64,000 nt of DNA from contig NZ_JACESA010000008.1 in assembly GCF_013912065.1 (NCBI RefSeq), positions 1 through 64,000 on the forward strand, written 5' to 3'. The stretch comes from Brevundimonas sp. (GTDB lineage Bacteria; Pseudomonadota; Alphaproteobacteria; Caulobacterales; Caulobacteraceae). Position 1 is the first letter of the stretch. Every line of letters starts with the position of its first letter. This document shows positions 8,239-17,474 of the stretch, one piece after another. Under the pieces are notes generated by a model. That model did no database searches and was not told the origin of the DNA. It saw only the letters and a list, made by a program, of their open reading frames with translations. The position numbers and the translations under genes are program-made.

Positions 8239-8284
8239 GCCCCACCCCATCCTCCTGACGAGGATGACGGGGCGTTGGGGCGGG

Positions 8285-9367
8285 TCAGACTGAACCCAGC
8301 ACCCGGTTCACATGGGCCATCTTGCGGCCGGGCCGGGCCTCGGCCTTGCCGTACAGGTGGAGGCGCTCGTCGGACTTGCCCGCCAGGGCGCGCCATTGCT
8401 CGACTTCGTCGCCCAGCAGGTTCTTCATCTCGATACGGGCGTGGGCGTCGGTCGGGCCTAGCGGCCAGCCGGCGACGGCGCGGATATGTTGTTCGAACTG
8501 GTCGCAGACGCAGCCGTCCTGGGTCCAGTGGCCGGTGTTGTGGACGCGGGGCGCGATCTCGTTGACCAGGAGGATGTCGTCGCCGAGATCGAACAGCTCG
8601 ACCCCCACGACGCCGACGTAGTCGAGACCGTCAAGGATCGCCTCGGCGATGGCGCGAGCGCGGACCTGGGTCGTCTCGTCCACCGTCGCCGGCGCGAGCG
8701 TCGTGCGCAGAACGCCCCCCTCGTGCCGGTTCTCGCCCAGGGGATAGACCGCCATATGGCCGTCCCAGTCGCGCGCGGCGATGACCGACAGTTCGCGCAC
8801 GAAGGTGGCCTTGGCCTCCAGGATCGCCGGGCGGCCGCCCAGGCTTTCCAGGGCCGCGGGCGCGTCCTCGATGGCGTGGATCCAGACCTGGCCCTTGCCG
8901 TCATAGCCTTCGCGTCGGGTCTTCAGCAGGGCGGGCAGGCCCAGTTCCGTCAGGCCGACGACCAAGTCGTCCAGCGTATCGACCACGGCGAAGGCGACCG
9001 TCGGCGCGCCCACGGCGTTCAGGAAGGTCTTTTCGTCGACCCGGTCCTGCGACACGCGCAGCGCCGTCGGCCCCGGCGCGACCAGAGCCCCGGCCCCAGC
9101 CAGACGCTCGATGGAGGCGGCGGGGACGTTCTCGAACTCAAAGGTGACGACGTCGGCGGCACGGCCCAGGGCGGTCAGGGCCTCGGGGTCGTCATAGGCG
9201 GCGACAATCTGAGCGCTCGAGACGCGGCCGGCGGGGCTGTCCGGCTCGGGGTCCAGGATGACCACGTCGAAGCCCAGGCGCGAAGCGGCCTGGCTGAGCA
9301 TCCGGCCGAGTTGGCCGCCGCCGAGAATGCCGAGGGTCGAACCGGGGGGAAGCGGCAGATCGGGCAC
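8285..9367 (-). CDS. purK: N5-carboxyaminoimidazole ribonucleotide synthase PurK
   Basis: The 360-residue ATP-grasp enzyme converts AIR, ATP and bicarbonate to N5-CAIR in purine synthesis. The N-terminal GSTLGILGGGQLGRMLSQAA nucleotide fold, the central ATP-grasp core (LLKTRREGYDGKGQ) and the late NEIAPRVHNTGHWT motif are all typical. The start is a GTG at 9367 that directly abuts the purE stop (TGAGTG), so purE and purK form one minus-strand operon with no gap. Confidence 0.96.
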   Translation of the reverse strand: MPDLPLPPGSTLGILGGGQLGRMLSQAASRLGFDVVILDPEPDSPAGRVSSAQIVAAYDDPEALTALGRAADVVTFEFENVPAASIERLAGAGALVAPGPTALRVSQDRVDEKTFLNAVGAPTVAFAVVDTLDDLVVGLTELGLPALLKTRREGYDGKGQVWIHAIEDAPAALESLGGRPAILEAKATFVRELSVIAARDWDGHMAVYPLGENRHEGGVLRTTLAPATVDETTQVRARAIAEAILDGLDYVGVVGVELFDLGDDILLVNEIAPRVHNTGHWTQDGCVCDQFEQHIRAVAGWPLGPTDAHARIEMKNLLGDEVEQWRALAGKSDERLHLYGKAEARPGRKMAHVNRVLGSV

Positions 9368-9859
9368 TCAGTCCTCGACGGTTTCGGCGACGGATTCGGT
9401 CAGGGCGGCGCGGAATGCGGCCAGGCGTTCGGCCAGGGCCGCGTCCGACAGGGCCAGGATCTGGGCGGCCAGGATACCCGCATTGGCGGCGCCCGCCTCG
9501 CCGATGGCCAGGGTGGCGACCGGAACGCCGGCCGGCATCTGCACGATCGACAACAGACTATCCATGCCCTTCAGGGCCTTGGACTTCACCGGCACGCCCA
9601 GCACCGGCAGTTCGGTCATGGAGGCGGCCATGCCCGGCAGATGGGCGGCGCCCCCGGCGCCCGCGATGACGACCTTGAAGCCCGCGGCCTTGGCCCCGGT
9701 CGCGAACTCGACCAGCCGTTGGGGGGTGCGGTGGGCGCTGACGACCTTGGCCGTCCAGGCGACGCCCAGTTCGTCCAGCTTGTCGGCGGCCAGCTTCATC
9801 GTCGGCCAGTCCGAACGGCTGCCCATGATGATCGCCACCGGCGTTGCGGAAGTCGCCAT
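9368..9859 (-). CDS. purE: N5-CAIR mutase PurE
   Basis: The 163-residue class I PurE rearranges N5-CAIR to CAIR in the next purine step. The conserved [12 protein letters not shown] opening, SAHRTPQRL and [13 protein letters not shown] motifs are intact. The ATG at 9859 follows a GGGGCC stretch. It is first in the purE-purK operon and divergent from the diguanylate cyclase gene at 10040, with about 180 bp between them. Confidence 0.97.
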   Translation of the reverse strand: MATSATPVAIIMGSRSDWPTMKLAADKLDELGVAWTAKVVSAHRTPQRLVEFATGAKAAGFKVVIAGAGGAAHLPGMAASMTELPVLGVPVKSKALKGMDSLLSIVQMPAGVPVATLAIGEAGAANAGILAAQILALSDAALAERLAAFRAALTESVAETVED

Positions 9860-10039
9860 GCTTGTTAAGGCCCCTCGCGGAAAGGCCGCCCGTTACAGCA
9901 CACGGACGGCGCCCGCAACCGAACAGCCGGTTTTGGGTCGGGTTTCGACAAGGCGCAGCCTTCAATCTCGGCCGTTCAGCCTCTAACATCGGGTCAACGC
10001 GCGTCCGGCTGAGTCGCGCGGCAGGAGCCTGACTGCGCC

Positions 10040-10603
10040 GTGACCGACGTGGCCGAACACGACCTGACCGCCGAGATCGCGCGCCTGCGCGCCGAGCTGG
10101 ACGCCTGGAAACAGCGCGCCGCCGCAGCCGAGGCGGCGGCCGACCACGACGTCCTGACCCCCGCCCTGAACCGTCGCGGCTTCGTCGCCGCCATGCAGCG
10201 GACCATGGCCTATTGCCAGCGGCACGAGGTGCCGGCGGTCCTGCTGTATCTCGACATGGACGGGTTCAAGTCCGTCAACGACCAGCTGGGCCATGCCGCC
10301 GGGGACGCCGCCCTGGTGGCGGTGGCGCGCATGCTGCTGAACCATCTGCGCGAATCGGACGCCGTCGGGCGGCTGGGCGGCGATGAATTCGCCCTGCTGA
10401 TGCTGCACGCCGGCCTCGACGAAGGCCGGGTCAAGGCGCGGCAGCTGGCCGAGGCGCTGAAGACCGAGGGTTTCGTCTGGGAAGGTCGACAGACGCCCCT
10501 GGGCGGATCATTCGGCGTCCGCGCCTGGGACGGCCACACCGACCCCGAGATCTGGCTGACCGAGGCCGACGCCGCCATGTGGGTGCGCAAGAAGGGGCGC
10601 TGA
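10040..10603 (+). CDS. Diguanylate cyclase (GGDEF domain, soluble)
   Basis: The 187-residue protein starts at a GTG behind GCAGGAGCC. A short coiled coil (about residues 8-35) precedes a single GGDEF domain, with the metal-binding DMDGFKSVND segment and an intact GRLGGDEFALL active site. A product-inhibition I-site, RESD, lies exactly five residues before GGDEF, so the enzyme should make cyclic di-GMP and be feedback-controlled. No sensor or membrane domain is attached, and the coiled coil probably drives dimerisation. Confidence 0.92.
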   Translation: MTDVAEHDLTAEIARLRAELDAWKQRAAAAEAAADHDVLTPALNRRGFVAAMQRTMAYCQRHEVPAVLLYLDMDGFKSVNDQLGHAAGDAALVAVARMLLNHLRESDAVGRLGGDEFALLMLHAGLDEGRVKARQLAEALKTEGFVWEGRQTPLGGSFGVRAWDGHTDPEIWLTEADAAMWVRKKGR

Positions 10604-10611
10604 GGCCCCTT
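10592..10611. terminator. Hairpin overlapping the diguanylate cyclase stop
   Basis: AAGGGGC pairs perfectly with GCCCCTT around a six-base loop that contains the stop codon. It lies between two convergent genes and may act as a weak terminator; there is no T-run. Confidence 0.4.
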
Positions 10612-10623
10612 CCCCGCCCCTGC

Positions 10624-12426
10624 TTACAGCGGCAACCGCAGCTGGATTCCGCCCATGTGGCTGTCGGCGTGTTCGCCGTAGCGGCCGCGATAGGCCACCG
10701 TCACCTTGACCGGACCCAGCGAGCCCTCGACCCCGGCCGAGGCCAGGAACTGACCGCCGAAGGGCTCCTCGACCTCACGCTCCAGCACCTGGGCCGGGTT
10801 GTTGTAGATGCCGACGCGCACCGGATCGGAACTGTCATCCAGCGCGTCACGATAGCCGCCCTCGGCGAACAGGCCGAAGCCGCCCATCTCCGCCTCGGCC
10901 CGTAGAGCGACCTCGCCGGTGATCGCCTTCATCTCGCGGTCCTCGTATTCGTACTGGGCCGCGACGCCCTGCTCGTAATAGCCGTCGACGTCGCTTGTGG
11001 CCCAGGTCACGGCGGCGCGGGGCGACAGGGCCACCCCGCCCATGTCGAACCACATGCCCCCCTGGAGGCGCGCGCCGGTGCTGAAGGCCCGGGTATCAGC
11101 CGTATGGACGATGGGGGCGAGGCTGGTCAGACGTTCGATGTCGTCGATATTGTCCCGCGCCACGCCGACGGCCGCATTGACGAAGGCGCCGCCGGACCGC
11201 CAGCCGCCGTACAGATCCAGGCCGAAGCTTTCGACGGTGAAGGTCAGGGCCTGGCTTTCGACGTCGGTCTTGCGCGCCGTCCCCGCCATGCCGAACCGCC
11301 AGGTCTCCGACGGTCCCGCCTCCAGCGCGATCCGTGCGCCCCAGCCGTCGCTGGACGACTCGGTCACGGAATCACGGGCGTCCGTATCGACGCTGTCGAT
11401 CATAGCCGACGTGGTGATTGAGACGCCGGCTTCCCAGGCTTCGCGGCCGGACAGGGCCTCGCCGGCCGCGTCCAACGCATCCTCGCGGTGCCGGAAGGCG
11501 GTCTCGCCCTGCAGGGCCGACTGGGCGCCGATGTCGCCGTAGTACAGATAATCGGTCGCCAGACGGGCGATGATCTGGTGCCCGGTCGCGGTCGGGTGAA
11601 CCCCGTCGAAGTAGAAGTAACTGCTCGGGTTCGAACAGACGGTCACTCCGTTGAAACAGGCCTGGGTGACGTTGGTCACGCCGAACTGGCCCGGATTGGC
11701 GGCCAGGGTGTCGCCGACCTTGAACAGGTCCATCATGATGATGTTGCTGCCGGGACGGGCCGCCGCCGTGGTGTTCAGCCCCGTCAACAGGGCCGAGTTG
11801 AAGGTCGTCACCGCATAGTCGGCCAGGGGCGCCGCCGTCGTGCCGGCGAACTGCGGCGTCAGGCTGAGCTTGGGCAGATTGGTGACCAATATGGTCCCCG
11901 CCCCCGCGCCGGCCACGCTGTTGACCAGGCTGGTGATATTCGCGGCGGCGGTCGTGGCGACAGGGGTGATGGCCGCGACGGGACTGGACGAGGCGCCGGC
12001 GGCGGGCAGACCCTGGAAGATGTCATTGGCCCCGCCCAGGACGCTGACCAGGTCATTGGCCCCGAAGGTCCCGCCCCGGCTGGTATAGGCCGCCAGCTGG
12101 CTCAGCATGCCGGGCGGCGGTCCCGCCGATGTGTCGGTGCGGGCGCCGCCGAAGGCGTAGTTGATGCTGCCGCTGACAGCGCCGGTGAAATTGACCGCGT
12201 TGAAGCCCAGAAGTTCGGTGAACACCGGTCCGCTGGAGAATCGCCCCTGATAATAGGGCGCGGGCGTCTGGGCGCCGCCGGTGGCCAGAAACAGATTACC
12301 GTTGTCGCTGAGGCTGTCGCCGAAAACGACAAGCCGATCATAGTCCTGGGCAGTGGCCGAGCCCGCAAAGGCGCAGGCGGCGACGACCAGCGCGGCGAGG
12401 GCGCCGCCGGTGAGATAGCGTGACAT
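10624..12426 (-). CDS. Autotransporter GDSL/SGNH esterase
   Basis: The 600-residue protein starts MSRYLTGGALAALVVAAC behind a GGGAGGAAAC site and has a signal peptide ending near ATAQD. The passenger is an SGNH hydrolase with block I FGDSLSDNG, the asparagine of GGANDIF and the catalytic pair in DGVHPTATGH. From about residue 330 a type V autotransporter beta-barrel follows, rich in alternating strands and ending in QLRLPL. Such enzymes (EstA-like) sit on the outer membrane and hydrolyse lipids or esters. The gene appears monocistronic, between a convergent GGDEF gene and the serB-serA fusion. Confidence 0.92.
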   Translation of the reverse strand: MSRYLTGGALAALVVAACAFAGSATAQDYDRLVVFGDSLSDNGNLFLATGGAQTPAPYYQGRFSSGPVFTELLGFNAVNFTGAVSGSINYAFGGARTDTSAGPPPGMLSQLAAYTSRGGTFGANDLVSVLGGANDIFQGLPAAGASSSPVAAITPVATTAAANITSLVNSVAGAGAGTILVTNLPKLSLTPQFAGTTAAPLADYAVTTFNSALLTGLNTTAAARPGSNIIMMDLFKVGDTLAANPGQFGVTNVTQACFNGVTVCSNPSSYFYFDGVHPTATGHQIIARLATDYLYYGDIGAQSALQGETAFRHREDALDAAGEALSGREAWEAGVSITTSAMIDSVDTDARDSVTESSSDGWGARIALEAGPSETWRFGMAGTARKTDVESQALTFTVESFGLDLYGGWRSGGAFVNAAVGVARDNIDDIERLTSLAPIVHTADTRAFSTGARLQGGMWFDMGGVALSPRAAVTWATSDVDGYYEQGVAAQYEYEDREMKAITGEVALRAEAEMGGFGLFAEGGYRDALDDSSDPVRVGIYNNPAQVLEREVEEPFGGQFLASAGVEGSLGPVKVTVAYRGRYGEHADSHMGGIQLRLPL

Positions 12427-12549
12427 ATGTTTCCTCCCACGACCGTCGTGTATCGCGGCCGTTACACGGGAGGATGCGCCACTTTGCGGCGAGCGCAAGA
12501 TGCCGTTAGGTCAGCCTTCGGACGTTTTCTCCGTCGGGCTGTCTTCGCC

Positions 12550-14442
12550 CTAATGCAGCGTCCGGAACTTCAACGTGCCCGGCACGGTCTTCAACGCCCG
12601 CAGAGCCTCGGGGTCGTAGTCGCGGTCCACGTCGGTGATGACATAGCCGGTGCGTTCGTCGGTCTTCAGGTGCTGGCCCAGGATGTTCAGACCGGCGGCG
12701 GTCAGGGCGCGGTTCAGTTCGGCCAGGACACCCGGCTGATTCCTGTGGATGTGCAGGATGCGGTGGGCGCCCGAGACCTCGGCCAGCTGCACGTTCGGCA
12801 GGTTGACGCTGAAGGTGGTGTCGCCCCGGTTCAGATAGCCCAGCAGACGCTCGGCCGCGAACTCGGCGATGGCCTCCTGCGCCTCCTCGGTCGAGCCGCC
12901 GATGTGGGGCGTCAGGATCATGTTCTTCAGACCCTGCAGCGGGCTTTCGAACGGATCGGCGTTGGTGCGCGGCTCCTCGGGGAAGACGTCCACGGCCGCC
13001 CCCGCGACACGGCCCGACCCCATGGCCTGGGACAGGGCGCCGACATCGACCACGTGGCCGCGCGACAGGTTCAGGAACAGCGCCCCCTCCTTCATCCGAG
13101 AGAACTGGGCGGCGCCGAAGACGCCGGCGTTTTCCTTGCGGCCATCGACGTGCAGGGTGACGACATCGCTCTCGGCCAGCAGGGCGTCCAGCGACCGCAT
13201 GCGCCGGGCGTTGCCCAGGGCCAGCCGTTCCGACAGGTCGTAGAAGACAACCCGCATGCCCAGGTTCTCGGCCAGGACCGACAGCTGGCTGCCGATGGCG
13301 CCGTATCCGACGATCCCCAGGGTCTTGCCGCGCAGTTCCTTGGAGCCGGTGGCCGACTTGTTCCATTTGCCGACGTGCATGGCCGCCGACTTGTCCGGCA
13401 CGTCGCGCATCAGGACGATCATCAGGCCGATGGCCAGCTCCACCACCGAACGGGTGTTCGAATAGGGGGCGTTGAACACCGCCACCCCGTGGTCGGAGGC
13501 CGCGTCCAGATCGATCTGGTTGGTGCCGATGCAGAAGGCGGCGACGGCCATCAGCCGGTCAGCCTCTTCCAGCACCCGACGGGTCACGGTGGTCTTGGAG
13601 CGGATGCCCAATACATGGACGCCCTTGATGGCGGCGATCAGATCGTCCTCGTCCAGGGCGCCCTTGACCGTCTCGACCGAATAGCCGGCCTCCTCCAGCC
13701 GTTCGACGGCCGTCGGGTGGATGTTCTCGAGCAGCAGCATCTTCATGCGGCTGCGCGGGAAGGACCAGCGGCCGACCAGGCCCTCGGCGTGCAGGACCTC
13801 GTCCAGCGAGGCGGCCTCGGCGTCGGCGACCTCGACCACCGGGGCGCGGCGGGCGACCTCGGTGAAGGCGTAGAAGGCGTCCGCGGCGCCGGCCAGCTTG
13901 ACCTCGGCATCGTTCCAGCCGTCGCCGATCATCACCACGCGGCCCGACAGGTTCAGGCCATGGATGACGGCCGGCTTGCCGTCGGCGTGGGACAGGGGAT
14001 TGGCGTCGTCCACGCCGGTCACGCGGCCGTCGACGTCATAGATCAGGTCGTTGCACAGCACCCGGTCGGGCGACACGCCCAGCTCCTCGGCGACCGGCGC
14101 GATGATCTCGCGGAAGCCGCCGGACAGGATGACGACCTTGCCCTTGTGCTGCTGGAAGAAGTTCAGGTTGCGCCGGACGGAGGCGGTCAGGAGGTCCGGC
14201 GCCCGCTGAGCCAGGGTCGCGACATGATCGCGGGTCAGGGGCAAGAGGGCCAGGCGCCGACGCAGGGCGTCGCCGAACTCCAGCTCGCCAGCCATGGCGC
14301 GGTCGGTCAGGGCGGCGATCTCGGCGCGGATCGGACCCGCGTCCGCCGAGTCCGCCAGGGCGATGTCGGCCAGGGCCTCGAGGGTCTCGAAGGCGACCAG
14401 GGTCGAATCGAAGTCGAAGATCAGTGTGGGGCGCGCGCTCAT
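12550..14442 (-). CDS. Phosphoserine phosphatase - phosphoglycerate dehydrogenase fusion (SerB-SerA)
   Basis: One uninterrupted 630-residue frame joins two serine-pathway enzymes. Residues 1-225 are a HAD phosphatase of the SerB type: the nucleophile motif DFDST at 10-14, SGGF near 107 and GDGWNDAE near 173. From about residue 233 (MKMLLLENIHP) a D-3-phosphoglycerate dehydrogenase follows, with the NAD loop GIVGYGAIGS, the catalytic TPHIGGST histidine and a C-terminal ACT-like domain (about 555-630) expected to sense serine. SerA does the first and SerB the last pathway step; the middle enzyme SerC is not in this window. The linker is short and no internal start with a ribosome site is obvious. 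Confidence 0.93.
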   Translation of the reverse strand: MSARPTLIFDFDSTLVAFETLEALADIALADSADAGPIRAEIAALTDRAMAGELEFGDALRRRLALLPLTRDHVATLAQRAPDLLTASVRRNLNFFQQHKGKVVILSGGFREIIAPVAEELGVSPDRVLCNDLIYDVDGRVTGVDDANPLSHADGKPAVIHGLNLSGRVVMIGDGWNDAEVKLAGAADAFYAFTEVARRAPVVEVADAEAASLDEVLHAEGLVGRWSFPRSRMKMLLLENIHPTAVERLEEAGYSVETVKGALDEDDLIAAIKGVHVLGIRSKTTVTRRVLEEADRLMAVAAFCIGTNQIDLDAASDHGVAVFNAPYSNTRSVVELAIGLMIVLMRDVPDKSAAMHVGKWNKSATGSKELRGKTLGIVGYGAIGSQLSVLAENLGMRVVFYDLSERLALGNARRMRSLDALLAESDVVTLHVDGRKENAGVFGAAQFSRMKEGALFLNLSRGHVVDVGALSQAMGSGRVAGAAVDVFPEEPRTNADPFESPLQGLKNMILTPHIGGSTEEAQEAIAEFAAERLLGYLNRGDTTFSVNLPNVQLAEVSGAHRILHIHRNQPGVLAELNRALTAAGLNILGQHLKTDERTGYVITDVDRDYDPEALRALKTVPGTLKFRTLH

Positions 14443-14518
14443 GGGCGGCGTCTTAACCGCCTTCGCGGCTGCGGCAAAGCCGAGCCTTGCTGATGAAGGG
14501 GCTCAGCTGCGCTTAAAC

Positions 14519-14557
14519 CTTGCCGCTCGCCGGAAGTTTCGCCCGGCGAGCGGCAAG
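14519..14557 (-). terminator. Terminator-like hairpin after the SDR gene
   Basis: A perfect 15-bp stem (14519-14533 with 14543-14557) lies six bases beyond the SDR stop on the minus strand. Only a short TTT follows, so it may stop transcription or protect the 3' end; it also insulates serB-serA from the SDR gene. Confidence 0.65.
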
Positions 14558-14562
14558 AAATA

Positions 14563-16017
14563 TCAGAACCGGGCGATGCGGCGCACGTGGCTGTCAGGAC
14601 GGCGGCTTTCCAGAACGGCCGCACCGACAGCGGCCGCGATGGTGGCGACCGCCAGCAGCGCCCCGCCCTCCCGGACATGACCGCGCGCATAGGCGCCGGC
14701 GTCGTCGGCATAGCGGCGGGCGGCCCGGCCTTGCTTCTTCAACGCCTTTTTCGAGCCCTTGCGCGCGGAGCGGAACCATTCATCGGCGCGATCGCGGGCG
14801 TCCTCGGAAAAGTCGGCGGCGCGATAACGGGCCTCGCGCGAGAAGTCGCCTGCTCGCTCGCCCACATCCTGGGCGAGGTCCGACGCGCCGTGGCGGAAGG
14901 CGTCGACCGCGTCCTCGAACCGGTGACGAAGGGCGCCTGCGTCGACCCAGCCGCGCGGATCGACGCGGGTCTTTATGCGCTGGTATCGGGTCGGGCCGCT
15001 GCGTTGCGACAGATAAAGGGCCAGGCCGACGCCGGCCAGAACGGCGGCCAGGGTGCCGGCGCTGACGCCAGGATGTTTGCGGACTTCTGCCAGGGCGCTG
15101 AAATTGCGAACCATCGGATAGTGAACCTCTTCATCCAGGCCGTCTTCGGTGGGATCATAAAGCCCGTCGTCATACGGCTGATAGGCGGAACGACGGTCCC
15201 GCATCAGCGAAGGAGCGAACCGCGCCAGAAGTGGTTCCGCCATTCCCGGCAAAGCTGAATACAGGGACGCTATGACGCGCCCTCCCCCGCCCACGGTGAT
15301 CTCCCGGATCGGATGGGTGGCGCAATACAGGATGGTGTCCGCCACCACATGGGTCGCATAGACCGGCTGGGGATTATGCACCGCCTGACCGGTCAGATTG
15401 CGGGCGTGACGGGTGTAGGGGGTGTCGATCGCCCCCGGCTTGACCAGGCTGACGGCGACCGGCGACTGTTCGCGCAGCAGTTCGATCCGCAGGGCGTTGG
15501 TGAACCCCTTCACCGCATGTTTGGACGCCGCATAGATCCCCTGGACCGGCAGGGGCAGATCCGACAGGATCGAGCCGACATTGATGACGGCCCCGCCGCC
15601 GGGTCGCGTCCGCAGATGTTCGACCGCCGCCAGGGATCCGTTGACCACGCCCCAGTAGTTGGTCTCGAACAATCGGCGCTGGTCCTCCAGCGTCGTCTCG
15701 CGGATCGGACCGAACAGGCCGACGCCGGCGTTGTTGACCCAGGTGTCGAAGCCGCCGAACAGACGCACGCATTTCTCGGCCGCCGTCTTCAGGGCCTCGG
15801 CGTCGGACACGTCCGCCGCCGCCCAGGCGACGCGCGATCCCTGCGCCTGCAACTCTTCGCACAGCGCCCTCAGATCCGCCTCACCTCTTGCGATCAGGAA
15901 CACCCTGGCGCCCGCCCGCGCCGCCCGACGCGCTGTCGCCAGACCGACGCCCGACGTCGCGCCGGTGACGACGATACACTGCTGACCCAGCGGCTTTAGA
16001 ACAGGTTTCGCGGGCAT
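14563..16017 (-). CDS. SDR oxidoreductase with C-terminal membrane and helical tail
   Basis: Residues 1-260 form a classical short-chain dehydrogenase: the nucleotide motif TGATSGVGLATA, the NNAGVG motif and the catalytic YAASKHAVKG. The protein continues to 484 residues, twice the length of a simple SDR. A membrane helix occurs near residue 320 (TLAAVLAGVGLALYL), followed by a long charged helical region with heptad-like RYRAADFSEDARDRADE segments, then a second hydrophobic helix (GALLAVATIAAAVGAAVL). The tail resembles DUF883/YqjD-like membrane-tethered helices. The enzyme is thus probably held at the inner membrane; its substrate is unknown. Confidence 0.85.
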   Translation of the reverse strand: MPAKPVLKPLGQQCIVVTGATSGVGLATARRAARAGARVFLIARGEADLRALCEELQAQGSRVAWAAADVSDAEALKTAAEKCVRLFGGFDTWVNNAGVGLFGPIRETTLEDQRRLFETNYWGVVNGSLAAVEHLRTRPGGGAVINVGSILSDLPLPVQGIYAASKHAVKGFTNALRIELLREQSPVAVSLVKPGAIDTPYTRHARNLTGQAVHNPQPVYATHVVADTILYCATHPIREITVGGGGRVIASLYSALPGMAEPLLARFAPSLMRDRRSAYQPYDDGLYDPTEDGLDEEVHYPMVRNFSALAEVRKHPGVSAGTLAAVLAGVGLALYLSQRSGPTRYQRIKTRVDPRGWVDAGALRHRFEDAVDAFRHGASDLAQDVGERAGDFSREARYRAADFSEDARDRADEWFRSARKGSKKALKKQGRAARRYADDAGAYARGHVREGGALLAVATIAAAVGAAVLESRRPDSHVRRIARF

Positions 16018-16203
16018 GGCCGTTCCTCACGTCCAGACCTCGACAAATTTCGAGGCATTCCATGGCTTGTAGAGCCGGATTCTACAGGTTTTTCGAGCCG
16101 ACGCCGCGCCTTTGATCGCCGCAACCCGATCGGCCGATTTCCTCCGCCAACATCGCCCCCTTATCAAGCGGGCTCTGGGCGCCTAAATAGCCGCGATCCC
16201 GAA

Positions 16204-17151
16204 ATGACGCCTTCCAAGGACTTCGCCGTGACCGATCGCGCGCCTCACTCCGCCGTTTCCGACGATCTGGCCGCCGCCTTCCAGATCGAGGGCTGGCCCG
16301 TGCGCGGTCGCCTGGTCCGCCTGGGCGCCACGATCGACAAGATCCTGGCCGCCCACGCCTACCCCGAACCGGTCGCCGCCCTGCTGGGCGAGGCCTGCGC
16401 CCTGGCCGCCCTGATCGGCTCCAGCCTGAAGTTCGACGGCCGGCTGATGGTCCAGGCCCAGGGCGACGGGCCCGTGCGCTATGTCGTCGCCGACTACGGC
16501 ACGGACGGCACGCTGCGCGGCTATTGCCGTTATGACGAGGCCGAGGTGGCCGAGGCGTCGCAGGGTTTCGCCCGTCCCGGCGCCCAGACCCTGTTGGGCC
16601 AGGGCGTCTTCGTCATGACGCTGGACCGCGGGCCGGATTTCGAGCGGACCCAGGGCATCACCCCGATCGAGGGCGAAAGCCTGTCCCTGTGCGCGGAACA
16701 CTATTTCCAGCAGTCCGAACAGGTGCCGACCAAGGTCCGCCTGGCCGTCGGCTCCGTCCAGACCCAGGCGGGATCGCAGTGGCGCGCCGGCGGGGCCATG
16801 ATCCAGATCATCGCCGGCGACGAGGCGCGCGGCTCGACCGAAGAGGTCTGGGACCGCACCCGCGCCCTGTTCGGCACCCTGGCCGACGACGAACTGATCG
16901 ATCCGACCATCTCGCCCGAGACCCTGCTGTTCCGGCTGTTCCACGAGGACGGGGTGCGGCTGGAAGGCGCGCGCGCCCTGTCGGCCGTCTGCCGCTGCTC
17001 GCGGGACCGTATCGCCTCGGTCCTGGCCTCCTTCGATCCGGCCGAACGCGCCGACATGATCGAGGACGACGGCAAGATCCGCGTCACCTGCGAATACTGC
17101 GCCAGCGTCTATGCGCTGGAGCCCGACGAGATCGTCGCGGAACAGACCTGA
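16204..17151 (+). CDS. hslO: Redox-regulated chaperone Hsp33
   Basis: The 315-residue protein has the Hsp33 fold and, near the C-terminus, the zinc-binding cysteines CRCS and CEYC that release zinc and form disulfides under oxidation, switching on the holdase. The motif GSSLKFDGRLMVQAQGDGP and the following VADYGTDGTLRGY are standard. The ATG at 16204 is used here; an in-frame GTG at 16228 is possible. It runs in the same direction as the ParDE pair 42 bp downstream but is probably a separate unit. Confidence 0.95.
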   Translation: MTPSKDFAVTDRAPHSAVSDDLAAAFQIEGWPVRGRLVRLGATIDKILAAHAYPEPVAALLGEACALAALIGSSLKFDGRLMVQAQGDGPVRYVVADYGTDGTLRGYCRYDEAEVAEASQGFARPGAQTLLGQGVFVMTLDRGPDFERTQGITPIEGESLSLCAEHYFQQSEQVPTKVRLAVGSVQTQAGSQWRAGGAMIQIIAGDEARGSTEEVWDRTRALFGTLADDELIDPTISPETLLFRLFHEDGVRLEGARALSAVCRCSRDRIASVLASFDPAERADMIEDDGKIRVTCEYCASVYALEPDEIVAEQT

Positions 17152-17192
17152 TGCGCGTGGCGGCGGGGGCGGTTTCATGAGAGGATCGCACC

Positions 17193-17474
17193 ATGGCCGC
17201 CACCCGCAAGATCACCGTCGAACTGCCCGAGGAGACGGCGCGAGAGATCGACGCCAAAGTCGCCTCGGGCTTTTCCGAGAGCGCGGAAGCCTATGTGGTG
17301 GAGAGCGTGGAGACCTATCTGCTAGGTCAGGATCCGGAGGTCGATCGCTGGGTGCGTGAAGAAGTCGCCCCTGCTTATCACGAATGGAAAAGCGGCGAGG
17401 ATCCCGGCGTGCCCGCGGAGGAAGTCTTCGCCAAGCTCAAAACAAGTCACGCGGCTCGGAAGTCGGCGCGTTGA
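17193..17474 (+). CDS. ParD-like ribbon-helix-helix antitoxin
   Basis: The 93-residue protein begins MAATRKITVELPEETAREID, a beta-strand and helix typical of ribbon-helix-helix antitoxins, and ends with an acidic, probably disordered segment able to wrap a toxin (WVREEVAPAYHEWKSGEDPG). Such antitoxins bind their own promoter and neutralise the ParE partner. The GAGAGGATCGCACC site lies upstream of the ATG. Its stop overlaps the toxin's TTG start (TTGA). Confidence 0.85.
   Translation: MAATRKITVELPEETAREIDAKVASGFSESAEAYVVESVETYLLGQDPEVDRWVREEVAPAYHEWKSGEDPGVPAEEVFAKLKTSHAARKSAR

Noticed and set aside
12427-14493. A 688-residue open frame antisense to the serB-serA fusion
   Set aside because: It is a high-GC shadow: glutamine/histidine/glycine-rich with no recognisable domain, and it mirrors the codons of a clearly real gene.
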